Shown one piece after another: positions 18,409-24,524 of a stretch of DNA of 33,141 bases. Made by a program: the position numbers and the translations under genes. Every line of letters begins with the position of its first letter. Positions within the stretch are counted from its first letter, which is position 1. The stretch comes from Candidatus Binataceae bacterium (GTDB lineage Bacteria > Desulfobacterota > Binatia > Binatales > Binataceae), in assembly GCA_035500095.1 (NCBI GenBank), contig DATJXN010000078.1, positions 1 to 33,141 on the forward strand, read 5' to 3'. A model generated the notes under the pieces. The model was not told where the DNA came from and did not search any database. It saw only the letters and a list, made by a program, of their open reading frames with translations.

Positions 18409-18993
18409 AGTAGAAGGACCGGCGCGCCTTACTCTGACGTCGTTGAAGACGATGGACGGGTCCTGATCTATGAAGGGCATGATGTGCCGGCTCAAAGGGA
18501 TGGACCTCATCCCAAGACCGTCGACCAGCCCTGGGCCTCCATAGGCGGTCGTCCCAGTCAAAACAAACTCTTTTATGACGCAGCAAACCGCGGAGCGCAC
18601 GACTCTCGAGATCCGGAACCGGTCCGAGTTTACGAGAAAATTAAGCCGGGTATCTGGACGTACAATGGAACGTTTCAGCTAACGGAGGCATGGATTGCGA
18701 ACACCGGTCAACGCAAAGTGTTTAAATTCCGCCTGGTGCTAACGGAAGACGTAGCAAATGAACCATTATCCGAGGGTACCATCGATCTTCCGCACAACCG
18801 GCTAATACCGTCTGAAGTTAAATTGGAGGTTTGGAGGCGCGATCGGGGTCAGTGCATACTGTGCGGCAAACAAGACAATCTGCATTTTGACCATGACGTG
18901 CCCTTTTCTAAGGGAGGGTCATCGCTCGTCGCGAATAATATTCGGTTACTGTGCGCAAGACACAATCTCATCAAACACGACCGAATAGAGTGA
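18403..18993 (+). CDS. HNH endonuclease with SRA/YDG-like N-terminal domain, probably modification-dependent; frameshifted at the 5' end
   Basis: The C-terminal 55 residues are an HNH nuclease with a zinc-binding frame: CILC, then HFDHDVPFSKGG (catalytic His/Asp-His), N at VANNIRLLC and a closing CARHN. The N-terminal 130 residues (GRVLIYEGHD, KTVDQP, VRVYEKIKPGIWTYNGTFQLTEAW, VFKFRLVL) resemble the second half of SRA/YDG domains that read 5-modified cytosine. SRA-HNH proteins are type IV, modification-dependent restriction enzymes in characterised cases. The domain looks incomplete because the upstream part lies in another frame (18263-18408). Base composition is visibly less GC-rich than its neighbours and no partner methylase is present, consistent with horizontal acquisition. 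An ATG at 18406 is the likely start of this frame alone. Confidence 0.8.
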   Translation: MMSRRTGAPYSDVVEDDGRVLIYEGHDVPAQRDGPHPKTVDQPWASIGGRPSQNKLFYDAANRGAHDSRDPEPVRVYEKIKPGIWTYNGTFQLTEAWIANTGQRKVFKFRLVLTEDVANEPLSEGTIDLPHNRLIPSEVKLEVWRRDRGQCILCGKQDNLHFDHDVPFSKGGSSLVANNIRLLCARHNLIKHDRIE

Positions 18994-19009
18994 CGCAGCG
19001 CACCGTGCG

Positions 19010-20164
19010 CTAACCCCACAGCTCGCGCGAGGCGAGGCGCGCGCCGTCGGCCATCGCGCGCAGCTTGGCCCACACGATTGCCGGCGTCACGCGCGAGAAT
19101 CCGGCAAAGGTCGCAAACCCGCAGTCGGTGCCCGCGATCACGTTCTCGCGGCCGACCACTTTGGCGAGGTTGGAAAGCCGCATCGCGACCACCCCCGGAT
19201 GCTCGATGAAGTTGGTGGTCGAATCGATCACGCCCGGAATCAGAGTCCTGCCGGCGGGCAATTTCACGCCGCGAAACACCTGGAACTCGTGCTCGTGGCG
19301 CGGATTCGCCGCTTCATACGAAATCGCCATCGCACGCGACTTGAGCACGACGTCGATGATCTCGCCGAGCGCGATGTCGCGATGGTGCGGCCCCTCGTAG
19401 TTGCCCCAGCATAGGTGCAGGCGGATGCGGTCGGGCGGGACGTCGCGCAGCGCGTGGTTGAGCGCCTCGACGTGCAGCTCGGCGACCTTGCGGAACTCGG
19501 CAGTGCTCGCGCCCGCGAACTGGATATGGCGGCTCATCGCGAGATCCGGGCAATCCACCTGCAGCAGGAAGCCGGCGCGATGGATCGCGTCGTACTCGAC
19601 CTTCATCGCGTCGGCAAGCGCGGCGATATAGGCCTCGTGCGTTGGATAGTAAGTATTGCCGAGAAACTGCGCGATCACGCCAGGCGACGCCGCGCTCAGA
19701 AAGCCCTCGGCCGCGCCGGCGCCGGCAAGCGCCGCCTTGAAGTTGTCGAGGTCGCGCGCAAGCTCGTCGCGGTCGCGATAGGCGATCGGCCCGTTGCATG
19801 ACGGCCGCTTCATCGGCGGCACCTTGCGTCCCGAAAACGCCCGCTGGGTGAATTCGGGAAACTCGGCCATGTCGGCGGCGCTGAGCGAGGCGCGTTTCGT
19901 CGTCTCGTCGCCGAAGCCGCTCAGCCGATCCTTGACGTAGGTCGAATAGCCGATCTTGCCCATCTCGCCGTCGTTGACGACGTCGATCCCGGCCTCGGTC
20001 TGCTTGCGTACGATTTCCGCCACCGCCGCGAGCACGCGCGCCCTTAGCGCGTCGGCGTCGGCGAGTTCGCCGGTCTCCCTGGCAAAAAGCATATCGGCGA
20101 GGTCGTCCGGCCGCGGCAGGCTGCCGGTATGGGTGGTCAGGATCCGCTCGACGCTGCGCTTCAT
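19010..20164 (-). CDS. Cobalamin-independent methionine synthase II (MetE C-terminal domain) family protein
   Basis: The 384-residue protein is a stand-alone MetE C-terminal TIM barrel (Meth_synt_2). It shows TTHTGSLPRP at residues 10-19, GIDVVNDGEMGK near 59-70, the zinc-ligand region LHLCWGNYEGPHH, EAANPRHEHE and the closing GTDCGF cysteine. Full MetE is about 750 residues with an N-terminal half that binds folate; that half is absent. Short homologues include epoxyalkane:coenzyme M transferase and other zinc-thiol alkyltransferases, so the acceptor is probably a thiol but need not be homocysteine. The ATG start at 20164 is supported by the conserved N-terminus. It is divergent from the acyl-CoA dehydrogenase gene across 249 bases in which I see no clear promoter. 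Confidence 0.88.
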   Translation of the reverse strand: MKRSVERILTTHTGSLPRPDDLADMLFARETGELADADALRARVLAAVAEIVRKQTEAGIDVVNDGEMGKIGYSTYVKDRLSGFGDETTKRASLSAADMAEFPEFTQRAFSGRKVPPMKRPSCNGPIAYRDRDELARDLDNFKAALAGAGAAEGFLSAASPGVIAQFLGNTYYPTHEAYIAALADAMKVEYDAIHRAGFLLQVDCPDLAMSRHIQFAGASTAEFRKVAELHVEALNHALRDVPPDRIRLHLCWGNYEGPHHRDIALGEIIDVVLKSRAMAISYEAANPRHEHEFQVFRGVKLPAGRTLIPGVIDSTTNFIEHPGVVAMRLSNLAKVVGRENVIAGTDCGFATFAGFSRVTPAIVWAKLRAMADGARLASRELWG

Positions 20165-20413
20165 CGCTCGATACCCCCGGTCGCGTTCTCTAAGGCGAGC
20201 ACTAGCAAAGTCGCGCCCGGCGCAACAACTTGGCGCAAGACCGCCAGCTCTTCAGAGCGGCAAGGCCGCCGGACCCGCGCTTCGCTTTATTCTCGGATGG
20301 CTCTGGATTATGAAATGGGTTCGGGAATATCGCTTCGGGGTCTCGGACTCGATTCGCATAGCCAGCCCCGCGATGGCGAACCGCACTATCGTCGCCCCCG
20401 TCAAGAGGAAGTA

Positions 20414-21613
20414 ATGGATTTCACGCTGTCGCCCAAAATCACCCAGTATCAAAAGCGCATCTCCGACTTCATGAATGCGCATGTCTATCCGATCGAGAAG
20501 CAGGTCGAGGACGAGATGAACGTCCACGGCAAGGAGCATACCGAGCCCGAGATTCTCAAGGAGGTCCGCAAAAAGGCCAAGGCCGAGGGGCTGTGGAACC
20601 TCTTCATGCCCGACGAGCATTACGGCAAGGGCCTGAAGGTGGCCGAGTACGCGCCGCTCTCCGAACTGATGGGCCGCACCTTCATCGGCTCGCGCGCCTT
20701 CAACTGCATGGCGCCCGACACCGGCAACATGGAAATTCTCGCCGACTTCGGCACCGCGGAGCAGAAGAAGCGCTGGCTCGAGCCCTGCCTCGAGGGCACG
20801 ATGCGCACCTGCTACTCGATGACCGAACCGGAGACCGCGGGCTCCGACCCCACCCAGCTGGCAACGCGCGCCGTGCGCGACGGCGACTACTACGTGATCA
20901 ACGGCCACAAGTGGTTCACCTCGGGCGCGGTCGGCGCGTCGTTCGCGATCGCGATGGTGGTGACCGACCCCAACACCCAGCCGCATCGCCGCGCGAGCCA
21001 GATAATCGTCCCCACCGACACGCCCGGATTCAACCTGATTCGCGCGGTCTCGGTGATGGGCCATGCGGGCGGCGGCGGCCACTGCGAGATCGTTTACAAG
21101 GATTGCCGCGTGCCGGTGACCAACCTGCTCGGCGAGGAGGGCAGCGGCTTCGCGATCGCCCAGGCGCGCCTCGGCCCCGGCCGGATTCATCACTGCATGC
21201 GGATGGTCGGCGTGGCGGAGCGGGCGCTCGAGCTGATGTGCAAGCGGGCGGCGACGCGCTTTACCCACGGGAGCCTGCTCGCCGACAAGGCCAACATCCA
21301 GCAATGGATCGCCGATTCGCGGATCGAAATCGACGCGACGCGCCTGATGGTGATGCACGCGGCGTGGAAAATCGACACCGCCGGCAAACGCGAGGCGCGT
21401 CAGGAAATCGCGGAGATCAAGGTGCAGGCCGCGAACATGGTGATGAACGTGCTCGACCGCGCAATCCAGCTTCACGGCGCGCTCGGGATGACCGACGACA
21501 CGCCGATCGCGCGCTTTTGGCGCGAGCAGCGCGCGATGCGCATCGTTGACGGCCCCGACGAAGTCCATCGGATGCAGATCGCGCGGCGCGAAGTGCGCCG
21601 CTGGCAGCAATAG
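20414..21613 (+). CDS. Acyl-CoA dehydrogenase, ACAD10/11-like (LvaC-like)
   Basis: The 399-residue flavoprotein starts at an ATG 6 bases after GAGGA. It has the acyl-CoA dehydrogenase layout: an N-terminal helical domain to about residue 125, the beta domain with CYSMTEPETAGSDPTQLATRA and GHKWFTSGAV, and a C-terminal helical domain with RAIQLHGALGMTDDTPIARFWREQRAMRIVDGPDEVHR. The GPDEVHR end is typical of the ACAD10/11 branch. It is followed 20 bases later by a phosphotransferase, matching the kinase and dehydrogenase domains that are fused in mammalian ACAD10/11 and separate in bacterial levulinate (lva) pathways. There the pair phosphorylates a 4-hydroxyacyl-CoA and eliminates phosphate to give an enoyl-CoA for beta-oxidation. 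The specific chain length cannot be read from sequence. Confidence 0.93.
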   Translation: MDFTLSPKITQYQKRISDFMNAHVYPIEKQVEDEMNVHGKEHTEPEILKEVRKKAKAEGLWNLFMPDEHYGKGLKVAEYAPLSELMGRTFIGSRAFNCMAPDTGNMEILADFGTAEQKKRWLEPCLEGTMRTCYSMTEPETAGSDPTQLATRAVRDGDYYVINGHKWFTSGAVGASFAIAMVVTDPNTQPHRRASQIIVPTDTPGFNLIRAVSVMGHAGGGGHCEIVYKDCRVPVTNLLGEEGSGFAIAQARLGPGRIHHCMRMVGVAERALELMCKRAATRFTHGSLLADKANIQQWIADSRIEIDATRLMVMHAAWKIDTAGKREARQEIAEIKVQAANMVMNVLDRAIQLHGALGMTDDTPIARFWREQRAMRIVDGPDEVHRMQIARREVRRWQQ

Positions 21614-21633
21614 CGGAGCACACTGGATCGCTT

Positions 21634-22779
21634 ATGGCGGAGCATCAAAAGCTGACTCCGGCGCAACCCGGCGCACAGACCGTCGCAACCGACGACCTCG
21701 CGGCCGAATACGGCGAGGTGCGCGAAGAAGAACGCCTCGACTGGCCGAAGCTTCAGGCCTACCTGCGCGAGCACAACGTGCCCGGCGCGGACACCGCGAT
21801 GGAGGTCCTGCAGTTTCGCGGCGGCAGCTCCAACCTGACCTACTTGTTGCGCTTCGCCGACGGCCATCAGTGGGTCGTGCGGCGGCCGCCGTTCGGACCG
21901 CTGCCGCCCTCGGCGCACGACATGGCGCGCGAATACAGGGTCTTGTCGCGGCTATGGGAGGGATTCGCCGCGGCGCCGCGCGCGATCGTGCTGTGCGAGG
22001 ATCCCTCGATCATCGGCGCGACGTTCTTCGTGATGGAGCGGCGCGAGGGCGCGGTGATCAAGAATCGCCATCCGCTGCCGCCCGAGATCGACGCCAAACC
22101 CGAGACCTTTCGCCGCATCGCCGAAAACCTGATCGACACGCTCGCCGACCTCCACGCCGCCGACTACGAAAAGATCGGGCTTGGCGGCCTCGGCCGCCCC
22201 GAGGGCTTCCTGCAGCGCCAGATCACGGGATGGATGGGACGCTGGGAAAAAGCCAAGACGCGCGAAGTGCCGCTGATGGAAAAGCTCGGCACGTGGTTTC
22301 TCGAGCACATGCCGGCGGCGCAGAAACCGGTGCTGCTGCACAACGACTTTTACCTGCACAACGTGATGTTCGAGAAAGGGGACTCGGGCAAGGTGGTCGG
22401 CGTATTCGACTGGGAGATGTCCACGCTCGGCGACCCGATGATCGACCTGGGGCTCACGATCGGCTACTGGCGCGAGGCCGGCGATCCGCCCGAGCTGATC
22501 GCGCTCTCGCAGGGGTACGCGCATACTACGGCGCCCGGCTTCCTCAGCCGCGACGAAATGACCGCTCGTTACGCCCGGCGCAGCGGGCGCGACGTCAGCA
22601 TGGTCGATTACTACCGGGCGTGGGCCAACTGGAAGACCGCGACCGTGGTCGAGCAGATTTACGTCCGCTACGTACGCGGGCAGACCAACGATCCTCGCTT
22701 TGCCAATATGGGCGAGTGGGCGCCAGTGCTGGCGCGGCAGGCGGCGCGAGTCGTTGCCAAATTCGGTTTTAGGGAGTAA
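21634..22779 (+). CDS. APH-fold phosphotransferase family protein (ACAD10/11 kinase-domain-like, LvaA-like)
   Basis: The 381-residue product has the aminoglycoside-phosphotransferase fold. It shows a nucleotide loop near FRGGSSNLTYLLRF (residues 61-74), the VVRRPP lysine-equivalent strand, the catalytic loop HNDFYLHN with His236, Asp238 and Asn243, and the metal-binding FDWEMSTLGDP with Asp259. The long PSIIGATFFVMERREG and LADLHAADYEKIGL segments mark the ACAD10/11 kinase-domain branch rather than antibiotic resistance. The probable role is ATP-dependent phosphorylation of a 4-hydroxyacyl-CoA before the neighbouring dehydrogenase acts. The ATG lies 20 bases after the dehydrogenase stop, forming a two-gene operon. 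Confidence 0.9.
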   Translation: MAEHQKLTPAQPGAQTVATDDLAAEYGEVREEERLDWPKLQAYLREHNVPGADTAMEVLQFRGGSSNLTYLLRFADGHQWVVRRPPFGPLPPSAHDMAREYRVLSRLWEGFAAAPRAIVLCEDPSIIGATFFVMERREGAVIKNRHPLPPEIDAKPETFRRIAENLIDTLADLHAADYEKIGLGGLGRPEGFLQRQITGWMGRWEKAKTREVPLMEKLGTWFLEHMPAAQKPVLLHNDFYLHNVMFEKGDSGKVVGVFDWEMSTLGDPMIDLGLTIGYWREAGDPPELIALSQGYAHTTAPGFLSRDEMTARYARRSGRDVSMVDYYRAWANWKTATVVEQIYVRYVRGQTNDPRFANMGEWAPVLARQAARVVAKFGFRE

Positions 22780-22801
22780 ACCGCAGTTGAAATCGTCTTT
22801 G

Positions 22802-22845
22802 CGCAGGCCGCGCGCCGGGCCTGCGTGTTGCGGGGGTGTTCTTTT
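22802..22845 (+). terminator. Possible terminator after the dehydrogenase-kinase operon
   Basis: A perfect 8-base-pair stem CGCAGGCC (22802-22809) with GGCCTGCG (22818-22825) closes an 8-base GC loop, 22 bases after the stop. The nearest T-tract (CTTTTA) begins 15 bases further on, so termination may be weak. Confidence 0.45.
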
Positions 22846-22952
22846 AGCCGGTCTTTCGATTAAGCTTGCGGGTTGAGCCACCGCGGGAAGCTCGAGAAGC
22901 TTCTGAGTTAAATCTCGGGAGTTGAGTTGCAGATTGGATTGCGAAGTTTAGT

Positions 22953-22978
22953 GGACGGGTAGTGCCCGTCCGGGAGGG
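22953..22978 (+). promoter_or_regulatory. Hairpin abutting the ribosome site of the FAD subunit gene
   Basis: GGACGGG (22953-22959) and CCCGTCC (22965-22971) form a perfect 7-base-pair stem with loop TAGTG. The stem ends directly at GGGAGGG (22972-22978), the ribosome site that lies 9 bases before the TTG start at 22988. It could modulate translation or protect the 5' end of the message. Confidence 0.45.
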
Positions 22979-22987
22979 TAAGCACAC

Positions 22988-23863
22988 TTGCACGCGATTA
23001 ACTACGAAGCTCCAACAACGCTGAAGGACGCGGTAGCACTGCTCGCTCAGCACGGCGAGAAGGGACGCCCGCTGTGCGGCGGCACCGACCTCATCATCCA
23101 GCTCCGCGCCGGAGTGCGCCGTCCGGACTATGTGGTCGACGTTAAAAAGATTCCTGAGCTCAACCAGATAAGCTTCGATCTCCAGAAGGGTTTGCGGCTG
23201 GGCGCCGCTGTGCCGGCGGTCCAGATTTACGAAAACGCCGACCTGCGCCGCTATTTTCCCGGACTTACCGAGGCCGCGCACCTTATCGGATCGAACCAGA
23301 TCCAGAGCCGCGCTTCTGTGGGCGGCAACCTGTGCAATGGCTCGCCGGCGGCCGACACCACTCCGGCGCTCATCGCGCTGGGTGCCAAATGCCGAGTGGC
23401 TGGTCCAAAAGGAGAGCGCATCGTGGCAGCAGAGGATTTCTGCACCGCGCCTGGCCGGACCGTGCTGCAGCCGAACGAAATCCTCGTAGAACTCCAAATC
23501 CCGGTGCCCGCGCGCCATTCCTCAGATGCTTACCTGCGCTTCATACCGCGCAACGAGATGGACATTGCGGTGGTCGGAGTCGGCGCTTCAGTGACGTTGG
23601 ACCTCGAAGGAGACCGGTTCACTGACGCGCGCATCGCCCTCGGCGCGGTCGGACCGACACCGATATTCGCAGGCAAGGCTTCACAGGCGCTCGAGGGCAA
23701 AAAAATAGACGCCGCAGCGATCGATCGCGCGTGCAAGCTCGCAATCGAGCAGAGCTCGCCGATCGACGACATGCGCGGCACGGCCGAGTTCCGGCGCCAC
23801 CTGGTTGGCGTGCTTACGCGCAGGACGCTCGCGATCGCGATAGAACGCGCGAGGATGGTATAG
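22988..23863 (+). CDS. Molybdenum hydroxylase FAD-binding (medium) subunit, CoxM/CutM-like
   Basis: This 291-residue flavoprotein carries electrons from the 2Fe-2S subunit to the acceptor in XDH-family enzymes. FAD-binding motifs are CGGTDLIIQLRAG (residues 31-43) and the SVGGNLCNGSPAADT loop near 111-125; the C-terminal CO-dehydrogenase flavoprotein domain follows (LGAVGPTPIFAGKASQALEG). The best start is a TTG preceded by GGGAGGG and by a short hairpin that touches the ribosome site. The small and large subunit genes follow in the order M-S-L, the order of classical cox/xdh operons. Confidence 0.93.
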   Translation: MHAINYEAPTTLKDAVALLAQHGEKGRPLCGGTDLIIQLRAGVRRPDYVVDVKKIPELNQISFDLQKGLRLGAAVPAVQIYENADLRRYFPGLTEAAHLIGSNQIQSRASVGGNLCNGSPAADTTPALIALGAKCRVAGPKGERIVAAEDFCTAPGRTVLQPNEILVELQIPVPARHSSDAYLRFIPRNEMDIAVVGVGASVTLDLEGDRFTDARIALGAVGPTPIFAGKASQALEGKKIDAAAIDRACKLAIEQSSPIDDMRGTAEFRRHLVGVLTRRTLAIAIERARMV

Positions 23864-23966
23864 CCGCCTCCGCAGTACAGAATCGAATCGCTCGCAACGG
23901 CCCCAACGCGATAACCGACGATTGATTGAACAAAGATTAGACCAACTGATTAGACAAAGATTAAAC

Positions 23967-24452
23967 ATGGATAAAAAGACGGTAGTAGAAACGACGATCA
24001 ACGGCGAACAAGTGGAATTCCTCTGCGAGCCGCGCCAGAGCCTGCTCGAGGTTCTGCGCGACGTACTCGGGATGACCGGCAGCAAGGAAGGATGCCTGAC
24101 CGGCGACTGCGGCGCGTGCAGCGTGATCGTGGACGGCCGGGCCGTCTGTTCCTGCCTGATGCTGGGCGTCGAGGCCGGGGGCCACAAGATCGAAACCGTC
24201 GAGGGACTCGCGCAAGGCGCCAAGCTGCATCCGCTGCAGCAGAAGTTTCTCGAAAACGCGAGCCTCCAGTGCGGCATCTGCACCCCGGGCTTCCTGATGT
24301 CGGCCAAGGCGCTGCTCGACCATAACCCGCATCCGACCGAGGCCGAGATTCGCTACGCGCTGGCGGGCAATCTCTGCCGCTGCACCGGCTATGACAAGAT
24401 CGTTCACGCGGTGCTCGAAGCCTCCAAGGGGGGCGCGTCCAAGGCGGCCTGA
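23967..24452 (+). CDS. Molybdenum hydroxylase 2Fe-2S (small) subunit, CoxS/CutS-like
   Basis: The protein of about 161 residues carries two 2Fe-2S clusters. The N-terminal plant-ferredoxin-like domain has CLTGDCGACSVIVDGRAVCSC, and the C-terminal helical domain has CGICTPGFLMSAKALL and CRCTGYDKIV. It passes electrons from the molybdenum centre to FAD. The frame extends upstream to a TTG at 23922, but the ATG at 23967 (MDKKTVVET) gives the family's usual length. The leader contains ACAAAGATTA twice (23931 and 23955 region, 24-base period) and is unusually AT-rich; no good Shine-Dalgarno precedes the ATG. Confidence 0.94.
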   Translation: MDKKTVVETTINGEQVEFLCEPRQSLLEVLRDVLGMTGSKEGCLTGDCGACSVIVDGRAVCSCLMLGVEAGGHKIETVEGLAQGAKLHPLQQKFLENASLQCGICTPGFLMSAKALLDHNPHPTEAEIRYALAGNLCRCTGYDKIVHAVLEASKGGASKAA

Positions 24453-24464
24453 AGGAGCCGTGAC

Positions 24465-24485
24465 GGCGCTATTGCCAGAAGCGCC
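24465..24485 (+). promoter_or_regulatory. Small hairpin between the small and large subunit genes
   Basis: GGCGCT (24465-24470) pairs with AGCGCC (24480-24485) across a 9-base loop. It sits mid-gap, about 40 bases before the large-subunit ATG, with no T-tract. It could stabilise or process the operon message; functional evidence is absent. Confidence 0.3.
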
Positions 24486-24524
24486 AGGCACTGCAAAAGT
24501 TTTCGTTAAAGGGAGATAGCTGAC

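Noticed and set aside
20252..21610. A long minus-strand open frame opposite the acyl-CoA dehydrogenase
   Set aside because: No domain, no ribosome site; it is a composition shadow of a clear gene.
21634..22779. Calling the APH-fold protein an aminoglycoside resistance enzyme
   Set aside because: The neighbouring dehydrogenase and the overall motif pattern place it with ACAD10/11-type acyl-CoA kinases.
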